From: a virus
Virus record (IMG/VR): IMGVR_UViG_3300032092_000013
Location: 34,613 to 98,612 of that record
Reading direction: 5' to 3' (one strand)
DNA: 64,000 nucleotides
In this document: positions 52,549 to 61,574 of the stretch, piece after piece
Layout of the letters: each line of letters starts with the position of its first letter
Position numbering within the stretch: the stretch's first letter is position 1
Notes under the pieces: generated by a model
What the model was told of the DNA's origin: nothing
The model's database searches: none
The model's input: the letters and a program-made list of their open reading frames with translations, nothing else
Position numbers and translations under genes: made by a program

Positions 52549-53134
52549 AAATTCTTATAATATAACAACACATTTAAATGGTTTGTCTGGTATAGAAACA
52601 CTAGATACAAAAGTTTTTAATTCACACGAAATAGAATTTAAGTTTAATTTTATTTCATATCCAAATGTAGATTTAGTAAAAATGAAAATTACTTTTGATC
52701 AAAAAATTAGGGTATTTGAATTTAATGAAATATTAAGTAATTTTATTTTAAAAAAAGAAACACCATACGAAATTGAAAAGAGAGATATTGCGACTATAAA
52801 ATTATTTTATAGCAATTTTAAAACATACGAATATCAATTTCCTATGATTTTTATACCCCCCTCAATTTTAGAAGATTTTGATGGTTCTATTATTCAGAAT
52901 GCACAATTTTTGGATACTATTGAAAATGATGATTTATTTTTTGTTATGAAGAATAGCAAAAATCAATATTTTAATTTTAGATCAGGTTCAAATGTTGTTT
53001 CTTATAGAAAAGCTTTGGAGCAACAAACAATACCGCCAACGCCAATAATCAGTGCTACACTATCTACTAATACAGGTTTTGTATCAGCAGACTTATTGAC
53101 TGAATTCAATGAATACATTGAAGTGAATACTTAA
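52541..53134 (+). CDS. Virion protein of unknown function
   Basis: A 197-residue protein overlapping the previous gene by 8 nt, with AGGAG (52525-52529) upstream as a possible ribosome site. The protein is beta-rich (HEIEFKFNFISYPNVDLVKM, FKTYEYQFPMIFIPPS) and ends in a flexible segment with QQTIPPTPIISATLS. It is probably a small connector between the large proteins and the fibre set. Confidence 0.65.
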   Translation: MNRNSYNITTHLNGLSGIETLDTKVFNSHEIEFKFNFISYPNVDLVKMKITFDQKIRVFEFNEILSNFILKKETPYEIEKRDIATIKLFYSNFKTYEYQFPMIFIPPSILEDFDGSIIQNAQFLDTIENDDLFFVMKNSKNQYFNFRSGSNVVSYRKALEQQTIPPTPIISATLSTNTGFVSADLLTEFNEYIEVNT

Positions 53135-53142
53135 CATAAATA
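53135..53142 (+). promoter_or_regulatory. T4-type late promoter CATAAATA, 5 nt before ATG 53148
   Basis: CATAAATA (53135-53142), GAAAT, ATG 53148. Confidence 0.65.
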
Positions 53143-53147
53143 GAAAT

Positions 53148-53555
53148 ATGAGTTTATCTTCTGTAGAAATTAAAAGTTTGCCGATAACAGATGAAATTTT
53201 AGATTCAGATCTTATTATCGTTGAAAAACAAAATTATACAGCAGCTGCCCCCGGCGGATTAATTAAAAATTACTTTATAAAAGAAATAAATGAAGTAATA
53301 ACAACTAATACATACTCAGCTGATGAAGTTACATTAACATTATCAGCTAGTGAATTTAAAGTAAAAGATGGTGGTATTGGGTTGGATCAATTATCATCGG
53401 ACGTAGTAGCCCGATTGGGTGGTGGTACCACATTGACAGGAAACCTCAAAACCTATACAAACCCAGTCACATCATCAGGTAAATTTTTAGAAATATCTGT
53501 TGATGATGGCGGTACATTTAGGCAATATGGTATTAGATTATATGAATTGCCATAA
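53148..53555 (+). CDS. Small fibre-like virion protein
   Basis: A 135-residue protein. The N-terminal IKSLPITDEILDSDLIIVE block is a common attachment segment of phage fibre proteins. The middle LTLSASEFKVKDGGIGLDQLS resembles the KLKDGGI repeat also present in the fibre at 59746. It ends in a compact GTFRQYGIRLYELP strand. It probably links a fibre to the baseplate. Confidence 0.68.
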   Translation: MSLSSVEIKSLPITDEILDSDLIIVEKQNYTAAAPGGLIKNYFIKEINEVITTNTYSADEVTLTLSASEFKVKDGGIGLDQLSSDVVARLGGGTTLTGNLKTYTNPVTSSGKFLEISVDDGGTFRQYGIRLYELP

Positions 53556-53574
53556 GTAATTTTTTCTTCTAACC

Positions 53575-53582
53575 ATTAAATA
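53575..53582 (+). promoter_or_regulatory. T4-type late promoter ATTAAATA, 5 nt before GTG 53588
   Basis: ATTAAATA (53575-53582), CTTGT, GTG 53588. It supports the GTG start. Confidence 0.55.
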
Positions 53583-53587
53583 CTTGT

Positions 53588-55807
53588 GTGCGCATTTTTC
53601 ATCAAAATGAAATATTAGAACCTCTTTTTACCAAATATGTCGGTGACGATGATTTGGCATTTAAAACCAGAAAAATTACATCACAAGACGGTTTTTATTT
53701 TCATGATGAGCATTATCTCAAAAATGTAAAAGATCAAAGCATTAATAATTATTCAAATTTTATATTAACTAATAATATAAAAAACGATGATGTTTTTGAA
53801 TTAAAAAATATAAAATATAATTCACCAGTTACTTTTTGTTCATCAATAAAATTTAGTAATGAAAAATATTTAAAGATAAATGTAGCTACACAAAAACCAG
53901 AATTTGATACAAAAAATGATAGATATACATCATTTGAAATTTTTCTTTTATCAGAAAATCTTTGTCAAATTTATTTCGTAGATGGATTTGATATATACTA
54001 TCTTAGCTACGAATCGGGTAATTTTACTTTTTCTAAAAAATACAATTTTAGCAAATCCATATTTCAATATATAAAAAATAAAAATGTATTTTATTTTCTA
54101 AAGAAAATTTCTAACAATCTAAAAACATTATCTATTAGAAATGATCAGTTTGTGCTATCTGATGATATATATTCATCAAATCCAGCTACATTAAATTTTT
54201 ATTTGCAAGATTTTAACTTCAATGCAAACACTTCGTGGGCTTCTTATGAGAAAATCAATAAGAATAAATTATCTGTAAATCCAGAAAATTCAATTTTAGA
54301 TTGTTCGAACAATATTTTAATATATAACAATTATACCTATATATCTGGATCAGAAATTGAAGCCAATTTTTTAACATTGAAAAATCAACACAGTGTTAAA
54401 AATTATAGCTATCGAGCAGACAATTTAAATAATACAAATCCCGGCGTACCAAATATTGAATTGAGAAATTATAATTCATTAGATACAGGATTAAATCAAG
54501 AATTAGGATTTGATTCAATCGTATTATCATACGATACGTATAATAGTGACTATATTTTTAAGGCAGACAGATATACACAATTTCAAATGCCAGATAGTTT
54601 ATATCCATTTGAACAACTCAACATTAATGATTCATTATTATTTAGAAATGGTGCTATAGCTGGTGATACGCCTTATCATTCAGACAAGGTATTTTTCAAA
54701 GACATTAGAACTGGTGTTTCAAATGCAAAGTATTTGTGTACTTGGTTATCTGGCGATGAAAGAAGGGCTGTTTGGGTTGATAGATACTATTATCCAGAGA
54801 AGACACCATTTGCATCCGCATTATCGACCACGCCTGATTTGGCGTTTTTGGATAAAATTGAAGAATATTTAAATACCACTTTAGCACCATCTGCTTATTA
54901 TGATAATTTTATTTGGCAAACATCTATAGGAGAAGAAATAGATTCTACACCACAAAAAATTAAAGATGCCATTTGGGGTGAAGTATTTTTTGATAAAATA
55001 AGTGATGTTATTTTAGCTCCCAATCAAGAATATGTTTATCATCGACTTGGTGAAAAATATGCAGATCAAATATTAAATGCATTATCTGCTTCTTTATTAT
55101 CAGATGGATTATTACCAATTAGGCGCTACGATGGGTTTGAATTTATTTTTGATCAAGCATCTGGTGATATAACATATGAATTCACTGGCAATGAATACAC
55201 CCTTATAGATAATTACAGAAAAATTAATAATACTAATGAATTTACATTAGCATTTTCAATGAATTCTAATAATTGGGAATCAGGGTTCGGGCATGAAATC
55301 ATGGGTTCATTTAATGATCGGGGATTTGGCGTATTTTCGGACGAAAAAATAACGCCTTTTATTATGGTTCAAGATATCAGAGAGAATAAAATATATAATA
55401 CATCATTTCAAGAAGGCAGAACAGTTGACATCTATAATACATCGTTTCAAAAAATAGATTCTGTTTACTTATCACAAGATGAACTTGATGTCCAAGCTTT
55501 GTCGTCTCAAACTAATAATGACAATATAGCAGTGACAACAACAGTATATATAACTTCATTCTTAGTAAAAGATTTGATTAGAACAGATCATTTAAATTTC
55601 TTCTCTCCTACTATAAGAAATTATGACATTGATTCAATATCTAGAAATGATGTTATTATTAATAGAAGAGAATGCGGCATCCTTTATACAAATGAAGACG
55701 AAATATCTAGAATACTATCGCCCAATAATGTATTTGGATTTGATAATACGGAAATTACAAAAATTCAAATTGAGCAATGTAAATTCAAAACACGCAAATC
55801 AAAATAA
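53588..55807 (+). CDS. Large virion protein of unknown function (fibre region)
   Basis: A 739-residue protein with a GTG start supported by late element spacing. It is beta-rich and aromatic throughout (YTSFEIFLLSENLCQIYFVD; FDIYYLSYESGNFTFSKK). The C-terminal half holds a helical stretch with FLDKIEEYLNTTLAPSAYYD and a second domain with FTLAFSMNSNNWESGFGHEI, a lectin-like strand pattern. It has no catalytic motif. It forms a block with 55811 and 57238, whose order suggests a multi-protein tail appendage. Confidence 0.7.
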   Translation: MRIFHQNEILEPLFTKYVGDDDLAFKTRKITSQDGFYFHDEHYLKNVKDQSINNYSNFILTNNIKNDDVFELKNIKYNSPVTFCSSIKFSNEKYLKINVATQKPEFDTKNDRYTSFEIFLLSENLCQIYFVDGFDIYYLSYESGNFTFSKKYNFSKSIFQYIKNKNVFYFLKKISNNLKTLSIRNDQFVLSDDIYSSNPATLNFYLQDFNFNANTSWASYEKINKNKLSVNPENSILDCSNNILIYNNYTYISGSEIEANFLTLKNQHSVKNYSYRADNLNNTNPGVPNIELRNYNSLDTGLNQELGFDSIVLSYDTYNSDYIFKADRYTQFQMPDSLYPFEQLNINDSLLFRNGAIAGDTPYHSDKVFFKDIRTGVSNAKYLCTWLSGDERRAVWVDRYYYPEKTPFASALSTTPDLAFLDKIEEYLNTTLAPSAYYDNFIWQTSIGEEIDSTPQKIKDAIWGEVFFDKISDVILAPNQEYVYHRLGEKYADQILNALSASLLSDGLLPIRRYDGFEFIFDQASGDITYEFTGNEYTLIDNYRKINNTNEFTLAFSMNSNNWESGFGHEIMGSFNDRGFGVFSDEKITPFIMVQDIRENKIYNTSFQEGRTVDIYNTSFQKIDSVYLSQDELDVQALSSQTNNDNIAVTTTVYITSFLVKDLIRTDHLNFFSPTIRNYDIDSISRNDVIINRRECGILYTNEDEISRILSPNNVFGFDNTEITKIQIEQCKFKTRKSK

Positions 55808-55810
55808 TAT

Positions 55811-57232
55811 ATGACATTACCTTATACATCAAAGTTTTATTCCAATGGTGCTATTTTCGATTCCTTCGGTTCATTAGATAAAACCTATTTGTCATATTAT
55901 GTTGAAGGAGATATACTATATTATTTGTATGAAAACAATGAATGTTATGGTATTGATTTGAGAACAGAAGAAATTTCATCTATAGAAATTTTAGCACCAA
56001 CTGAAATTTTAGAAGGTGATATAGTTTCATCATTATCATGCAGTACTATAGTAGCAAAAAATGGGTCAGTATATGGATTTGATGGATATCACGCCAAACT
56101 CTTCCGGGATGAATATGTGCTTTATAAGAAAGGAAATACAGAATTGTGGAGAGAGAGCTTAAATCACTCTACTAAGGATTTACTTTTATCATCCACTTCT
56201 CAGATTAGAGATTTTATTATTGATGATGATGATAATTTTTACGTTATACATACAAATGCAAAAATTTCCAAATTCAATAAGTATAGGGAAAATATATTCA
56301 CATTATCAAATACACAATCTGCTCTTAGCTCAGCCATAGAAAATGCCGAATTTATAAAATTGGATTTGATTAGAGAGTATGATGAAAATGGGTTGTCTTT
56401 TTACCCAGTCTTATTGGGAAATAATGTCGCCGGCAGGCATTTCTTAGCTAAAATAAATGAAGCTAATTTATCTTTTGAAAACGTAACATTAATCGATACA
56501 CATGGGACATATCAAAAAGAAGGTGCACCTAGGAGAATAAATTATAATCTTTCAAATTATGATTATTTAAAACATCGCTTCAAACAAAAAAATATAATCA
56601 ATTTTAAAACACGTCTCAAAAATATATACAATAATAAAAATATATTAGATTTAGAAATACCTGTTGATATTAGTCAATTTAAAAACGGAGAACATCATTT
56701 CGTATTCAGACTTAACACAAAACAAGGAAAGATTGATTTATTTGTAGACGGTACACTGTCTTCAAGTATAGATTTTCCTAAAGCTGATTTTACATTCCAG
56801 GATATCACACAAGATTCATTTGCTGTTGGTACAACATACTTTTATAATAATATAACATTACCGCAACATTTAAAACAAACCAAGCATTATATGCTTAATA
56901 ATTGCTCTATTAAAAATTTTAAATTATATGATAAAGCAATTTCAAATGATGAAATTAAATTTTTATTAATTAAATCACAAGGTGATTCAGATTTAATTAC
57001 ATCATTGCCTTCAGGACATCGTAATGAAATAGAGCAAGTAGAACGCATATTCACAGTTAATACACCAGGCAATAAAAGTAATAAAGTAAATATTATCATT
57101 AAAAATAGCAACATCAATAATTCTATAATCAGGGAAAATGTAAAAAATATTATTCTTGAAAAGATTAATAAAATTTTACCTGTTGGTGTTACTGTAAATG
57201 ATGTAGTGTTCAAAAACACAGACATTAAATAA
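55811..57232 (+). CDS. Virion protein with LamG-like (concanavalin-type) domain
   Basis: A 473-residue protein 3 nt after the previous gene. The N-terminal 200 residues are beta-rich. Residues about 270-400 form a LamG-like sandwich: EHHFVFRLNTKQGKIDLFVD, DGTLSSSIDFPKADF and the closing IKNFKLYDKAISNDEIKFL, a strong LamG end motif. The C-terminus is a small alpha/beta segment (VNIIIKNSNINNS). It is a probable carbohydrate-binding appendage protein. Confidence 0.72.
   Translation: MTLPYTSKFYSNGAIFDSFGSLDKTYLSYYVEGDILYYLYENNECYGIDLRTEEISSIEILAPTEILEGDIVSSLSCSTIVAKNGSVYGFDGYHAKLFRDEYVLYKKGNTELWRESLNHSTKDLLLSSTSQIRDFIIDDDDNFYVIHTNAKISKFNKYRENIFTLSNTQSALSSAIENAEFIKLDLIREYDENGLSFYPVLLGNNVAGRHFLAKINEANLSFENVTLIDTHGTYQKEGAPRRINYNLSNYDYLKHRFKQKNIINFKTRLKNIYNNKNILDLEIPVDISQFKNGEHHFVFRLNTKQGKIDLFVDGTLSSSIDFPKADFTFQDITQDSFAVGTTYFYNNITLPQHLKQTKHYMLNNCSIKNFKLYDKAISNDEIKFLLIKSQGDSDLITSLPSGHRNEIEQVERIFTVNTPGNKSNKVNIIIKNSNINNSIIRENVKNIILEKINKILPVGVTVNDVVFKNTDIK
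57224..57231 (+). promoter_or_regulatory. T4-type late promoter ATTAAATA, 6 nt before ATG 57238
   Basis: ATTAAATA (57224-57231), AAATTA, ATG 57238. Confidence 0.5.
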
Positions 57233-57237
57233 AATTA

Positions 57238-59121
57238 ATGGATCTTTATCAGATAAAATACGGATATACGGAGGGTGATGATTTATTTCTCGATAGAAGA
57301 AATTACAAAGGTTTTTATAACGTATACAATGATGGATCCGTATATACTGGACAATACAGAGATGCCAATTCCAAATTATTAGAATCTAATGATAATTATT
57401 CGGGTGATCTAATAACATCAAATTTCTTTAGTGATAGAACATTGTTAAATGAATATAAATTACCACACAGTAAAAATGATGTTAGATTCGACACTAATGA
57501 ATTGGTGAATTGTGCTACTATTAATACAAAATTAAATTATATACAACAAAATTTAATTTACATTTACTCTCGATTATTTTTCGGCAGTACAGATGTGCCA
57601 TATCAATATAAAAAAGTTGCTGCTATAGAAAAAAATAGCACTATTTTTACGTGGCATACTGCTAGAAATGGTACAGATTCTGCACCTTTCAGCTTCTCAT
57701 ATCAACCGTTTTTATCTACTAATACATTATCAGGTTTTGAGGAAATGGATAAGCTTAAAAAGTTTATTGTTTTGCCACAAAACAAAACAAATAATACATC
57801 TATATTAGCAATCACAGACACGCATTTGATTGGTTTGACGTCGAACCAGACATTTACCAATATAGATATTGTACTATATGAAAATGTTATTGATAATAAT
57901 TCTTTTGAAAGGTGTCAAAATTTAGAAGACCTTACTTTTGATGGAAAATATCTGTTTGTAACAGATTCGCAAATCAATAGCGGCGGTCAGGTTTTTAAAT
58001 ATGATATACTTTCGTATTTTACAGGTGATCGTGCTTATGAATATAAGAGATTTTTAATTAAGCCTATTGGCGGGCTTGGCCAATCAAAAAATAAAAACAA
58101 ATTTAATGGTTGTGATATAATTGGATCCAAACCTGGCTTTGTTTTTGTAAATGATTCTAAGAACAAAGTGATCAAAGTATATGATTCTAATTTTGTATAC
58201 AAGAGAACATTGAAATATAAAATAAATTATATCGTAAAAGATATTAAATGGAGACAGTTAAATGATTCTGTTTATGTGCTATTCAATATTGGTGATCAAC
58301 GACATTTATTAAGGGAATATAAAAACGATTTCACATACATAGATTATATTTTTGAGGATTCTTTATATAAAGAAACAGACTTTGAATTTAAGAGAGTGTG
58401 TTTTTCAGAAACAGATTCGAATGTATTTTATCTTGTAACTAATACAAATGTTTATAAGAAATTCTTTTCAAATCCAGAAAAAACATTTGCAACTTTTACT
58501 AGATCAAAATATGGACAAGATCCAAATTTTGCATGGAAATTTCAAACAACCAAATGGAATCAACAAAAAATAAAATGGTCGTTCGGCGCTGAAAAGAAAC
58601 GATTCAATTTATCTGATATAGATATATTAAATCTCGAAGATGGAAGAGACACTCTTTTCGTATTAGCAGAAAGTCAAATTTTACAATTTAAAGAAAAAAC
58701 ACTTTATAATACGGTATTAAAAAATACAAAAATACCATATTTCAGAACTAAAGATGTTTTATTGGCGATATCAGAAAATGTTCAGGCTTTGGTCTTTAAT
58801 AAAGAATTATTTAAAATTTATTCAAATATTATTCAATTAAAGAATAATTTAAAAGGTAGATTTTATTACAAGTATGACAAATATGGTGATCTGAATTATA
58901 ACAATTACATATCGTTATTAGATGAAGAAATACATCGTCTAAATGTTGAAATTAATTTTGATACTAGAATCAATGATAATGAATTAGTAGTACCGCAAGT
59001 ATTGAATAGAATATTTGAAAAAATTATTGATTTGGAAAATGCATTATTCGAAATGACAGAACCATATATACCTAATTTTAGGAATTTACCTACGATAGAC
59101 AATGTTGTATACATTGACTAA
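57238..59121 (+). CDS. Virion protein of unknown function with N-terminal fibre-attachment-like segment
   Basis: A 627-residue protein. The N-terminal stretch KGFYNVYNDGSVYTGQYRD is a recurrent element of marine T4-like tail proteins. The middle is beta-rich and may be a propeller (FVTDSQINSGGQVFKYDILS, GSKPGFVFVNDSKNKVIKVY). The C-terminus is helical (NNYISLLDEEIHRLNVEINF). The function is unknown, but position among appendage proteins suggests part of the same structure. Confidence 0.7.
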   Translation: MDLYQIKYGYTEGDDLFLDRRNYKGFYNVYNDGSVYTGQYRDANSKLLESNDNYSGDLITSNFFSDRTLLNEYKLPHSKNDVRFDTNELVNCATINTKLNYIQQNLIYIYSRLFFGSTDVPYQYKKVAAIEKNSTIFTWHTARNGTDSAPFSFSYQPFLSTNTLSGFEEMDKLKKFIVLPQNKTNNTSILAITDTHLIGLTSNQTFTNIDIVLYENVIDNNSFERCQNLEDLTFDGKYLFVTDSQINSGGQVFKYDILSYFTGDRAYEYKRFLIKPIGGLGQSKNKNKFNGCDIIGSKPGFVFVNDSKNKVIKVYDSNFVYKRTLKYKINYIVKDIKWRQLNDSVYVLFNIGDQRHLLREYKNDFTYIDYIFEDSLYKETDFEFKRVCFSETDSNVFYLVTNTNVYKKFFSNPEKTFATFTRSKYGQDPNFAWKFQTTKWNQQKIKWSFGAEKKRFNLSDIDILNLEDGRDTLFVLAESQILQFKEKTLYNTVLKNTKIPYFRTKDVLLAISENVQALVFNKELFKIYSNIIQLKNNLKGRFYYKYDKYGDLNYNNYISLLDEEIHRLNVEINFDTRINDNELVVPQVLNRIFEKIIDLENALFEMTEPYIPNFRNLPTIDNVVYID

Positions 59122-59124
59122 ATA
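59117..59124 (+). promoter_or_regulatory. T4-type late promoter ACTAAATA, 5 nt before ATG 59130
   Basis: ACTAAATA (59117-59124), GTATC, ATG 59130. The stop codon of the previous gene is inside the element. Confidence 0.6.
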
Positions 59125-59129
59125 GTATC

Positions 59130-59741
59130 ATGCCGCAGAATTTAACGGATCAAAATATTGATGAAACTTTTGCAGGATTGCTGCATGCACAAGGTACACA
59201 ACTGCCTACTGCAAATCAAGTTGATTTATATGATGGTGTTGGAAATAAATCCTCTCTTAAGATAGGCCGTGTAAATAATGGTGCAACAGTATATGGTGGT
59301 GCTAATGAATCGGGATTTACTGTTTTTGGCGATATATCTGCTACCGGCAGAACAACAACAGGTCACATGGAAGCCCTATCAGGATCTACATCACCAAATA
59401 TTCCAAAAGCATTTGTGACTTTTCACGGTATTGATGGCACAGTAGTGACAAAATATGGTGTCGATAATATTACTAGAGCATCTGCTGGTAGATATAAAGT
59501 GAATTTATCTTCTGAAACTACTGCTTTATTGGGCCCAACAACAGGAGATAGTTACCATATACAAGCATCTATGACAATAGGTGATGCAGAATTCTTCGGA
59601 GGCACTTTAAAAATATATAATATAGTCGCTAGTAGTGAATCTACTAATGAAGAAGTGGATATTAGATGTATAAAATTGGATAGTGGTACTACTAATTACT
59701 TTGACCCAAGACACGTTCATGTAACAATTTATAAAGCTTAA
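59130..59741 (+). CDS. Fibre or fibre-base virion protein
   Basis: A 203-residue protein starting MPQNLTDQNIDETFAGLLHA, an opening repeated in phage fibre-base proteins. A beta-helix-like middle (NGATVYGGANESGFTVFGDI) is followed by a C-terminal domain with SYHIQASMTIGDAEFFGG and RHVHVTIYKA. It is probably a short trimeric fibre segment preceding two Mtd_N-type fibres. Confidence 0.7.
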   Translation: MPQNLTDQNIDETFAGLLHAQGTQLPTANQVDLYDGVGNKSSLKIGRVNNGATVYGGANESGFTVFGDISATGRTTTGHMEALSGSTSPNIPKAFVTFHGIDGTVVTKYGVDNITRASAGRYKVNLSSETTALLGPTTGDSYHIQASMTIGDAEFFGGTLKIYNIVASSESTNEEVDIRCIKLDSGTTNYFDPRHVHVTIYKA

Positions 59742-59745
59742 ACTT

Positions 59746-60804
59746 ATGATCGATCGCAGAATAGCAAAAATTAAATTAAGAAGAGGATCTGAAGCAGAAA
59801 GATCATTAGTGACCTTTGACGAAGGGGAGCTTGTTTATACGACAGATACGAAACGTGTTTATATCGGAGATGGCAATACTGTAGGTGGTATTATTGTAAG
59901 TAATAAAATTACCATAGATGATGATTTTCCTGCTACATATAGACCAACTGATATATTTTTCAGGACATTAGATGATAGGGGTTATATTTACGACGGTACT
60001 ACATGGCAATTGCTCGGTGGTGACGTAGACAATATTACTATTGAATATAATGGGGGGTATAAATTAAAAGATGGCGGAATTCAGAGAGAGCATATAGGTT
60101 CAGAAGTTTATAGATTAGATGGTGGATTAAGTTCATTATCTACAGAAGGGATTTTTATTAATTTCGATCCAGCTGATTTCGAAGTAGTGGGCGGTGTTTT
60201 CAAATTATTGCCCAATACAAGTATTACTGTACATCCATCTGGTGCAATTTTAAATACAATTTCAGGATTATCAGCAAATGTAGATAATGACACGCTAAAG
60301 ATATCAGATAATAAAATTACATTGCAAAATGTATACAATAATCAGATAGTAGGTGGTATAACACCAAACAAAGTGACCACTACATTCGTAAATTCAGCAT
60401 CAGGGCTTTCGATTGATACAAATGGTGTTGCAATTAAGACAAATTCTAATCAATTAAATTTCGATGTTGATGGGAAACTACAATTAAACACTACGGGATT
60501 GTCATCGCAAAAGAGCAATAATGGTTATCAAGTCATGCAAAATGATTTTTGCATGCAATGGGGCAGAACAGCCGGATTATCAGCTAATAAATTTATCACT
60601 ATTGTATTTCCATTAACATCATGGGCTGTTTGTTACAATGTTCAAACTACCATAGGCTATAATAGTTTCATCAATAATAATTTTGTTCCTATTATAAAAA
60701 ATATAACACTCTCTTCTTTTGATGTTGGTTTGGATTACTCAACCAGTGCTCCATCTAATACCGAAACTGCTACCATATATTGGACTGCATTGGGATACAT
60801 TTAA
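59746..60804 (+). CDS. Tail fibre protein with Mtd_N-like N-terminal domain
   Basis: A 352-residue protein. The N-terminal 45 residues fit the major-tropism-determinant N-terminal fold (KIKLRRGSEAERSL, then FDEGELVYTTDTKRVYIGDG), a small pseudo-trimeric attachment domain of phage receptor-binding proteins. DGGIQREHIGSEVYRLDGGL and beta-helix-like repeats follow. The C-terminal 100 residues are a compact beta domain beginning near NDFCMQWGRTAGLSA, typical of tail-fibre ends. It is paired with a paralogue at 60823. Confidence 0.82.
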   Translation: MIDRRIAKIKLRRGSEAERSLVTFDEGELVYTTDTKRVYIGDGNTVGGIIVSNKITIDDDFPATYRPTDIFFRTLDDRGYIYDGTTWQLLGGDVDNITIEYNGGYKLKDGGIQREHIGSEVYRLDGGLSSLSTEGIFINFDPADFEVVGGVFKLLPNTSITVHPSGAILNTISGLSANVDNDTLKISDNKITLQNVYNNQIVGGITPNKVTTTFVNSASGLSIDTNGVAIKTNSNQLNFDVDGKLQLNTTGLSSQKSNNGYQVMQNDFCMQWGRTAGLSANKFITIVFPLTSWAVCYNVQTTIGYNSFINNNFVPIIKNITLSSFDVGLDYSTSAPSNTETATIYWTALGYI

Positions 60805-60809
60805 TAAAA

Positions 60810-60817
60810 CCTAAATA
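60810..60817 (+). promoter_or_regulatory. T4-type late promoter CCTAAATA, 5 nt before ATG 60823
   Basis: CCTAAATA (60810-60817), ATAAT, ATG 60823. Confidence 0.6.
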
Positions 60818-60822
60818 ATAAT

Positions 60823-61545
60823 ATGGGTGAAAAAGTAGATGCAATTATACAAGTAAAAAGAGGTACTGAGCCGCAACGTTTAGGTGTTCAATTTAGAGAA
60901 GGTGAATTGGCATATTCTACAGATGTAAAAAGATTATATATTGGAGACGGTACTACATTAGGGGGAATCGCTGCAAGTTCTAAATTATACTATGGCAACC
61001 CTTCGGGGTTAGGTACTACTATATTGGGATTAGTTCCTGGTGATTATTTCTTAGATACAACAGCTTCTATTTCCCCTAAATTATATGCATTAACAGGCAC
61101 AAATATAGGAAATTTATCATCTTATGCAATAGTGTGTGATAATGCCCCAGCATTTTCAGTTTTTAGTATTGTACAATCAAATAGTTCTTTTTGGGGTCAA
61201 CAAGGAGGTATATCTCTCTCTGGCGCATTTACAGCATTACAATCAGGATCAGCTAATTGGAATTCTACTTATAGTACTGTATATTCAAATTCTGCTACTT
61301 GGAATTTAGGCGGTACCGGATCATTAGGATCTATAATAGTAAATTCTATAGTAGCTACTAATTCAGCAAATTGGAATTCTTCTAGTACCACTGTTGCAAA
61401 TAATTCAGCTAAATGGGTACTGCACGATGGGATAAAAAATGATACTTTCTTTTTTCCCAATACAGTTGGCACAACAAATGAATATTTGAAAATAGATATT
61501 AATGGAACAATCAAATATATCAGACTCTGGGACGCCATGCCTTGA
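60823..61545 (+). CDS. Tail fibre protein with Mtd_N-like domain and STYSTV repeats
   Basis: A 240-residue protein. The N-terminal domain parallels that of 59746 (IQVKRGTEPQRLGVQFREGE, then AYSTDVKRLYIGDGTTLGG). The middle repeats SANWNSTYSTVYSNSATWN and SANWNSSSTTVANNSAKW, the same unit duplicated in the 20874 fibre. It ends with KYIRLWDAMP. It is probably a receptor-binding or accessory fibre. The shared repeat units suggest exchange between the two loci 38 kb apart. Confidence 0.78.
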   Translation: MGEKVDAIIQVKRGTEPQRLGVQFREGELAYSTDVKRLYIGDGTTLGGIAASSKLYYGNPSGLGTTILGLVPGDYFLDTTASISPKLYALTGTNIGNLSSYAIVCDNAPAFSVFSIVQSNSSFWGQQGGISLSGAFTALQSGSANWNSTYSTVYSNSATWNLGGTGSLGSIIVNSIVATNSANWNSSSTTVANNSAKWVLHDGIKNDTFFFPNTVGTTNEYLKIDINGTIKYIRLWDAMP

Positions 61546-61569
61546 TAAAAAGCAATAGTATTGTATATT
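61542..61569 (+). promoter_or_regulatory. Sigma70-type promoter of the nuclease gene, leaderless spacing
   Basis: TTGATA (61542-61547), N16, TATATT (61564-61569), 5 nt, ATG 61575. A 5 bp repeat GTCAT/ATGAC (61572-61576, 61582-61586) contains the ATG. Confidence 0.5.
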
Positions 61570-61574
61570 GAGTC

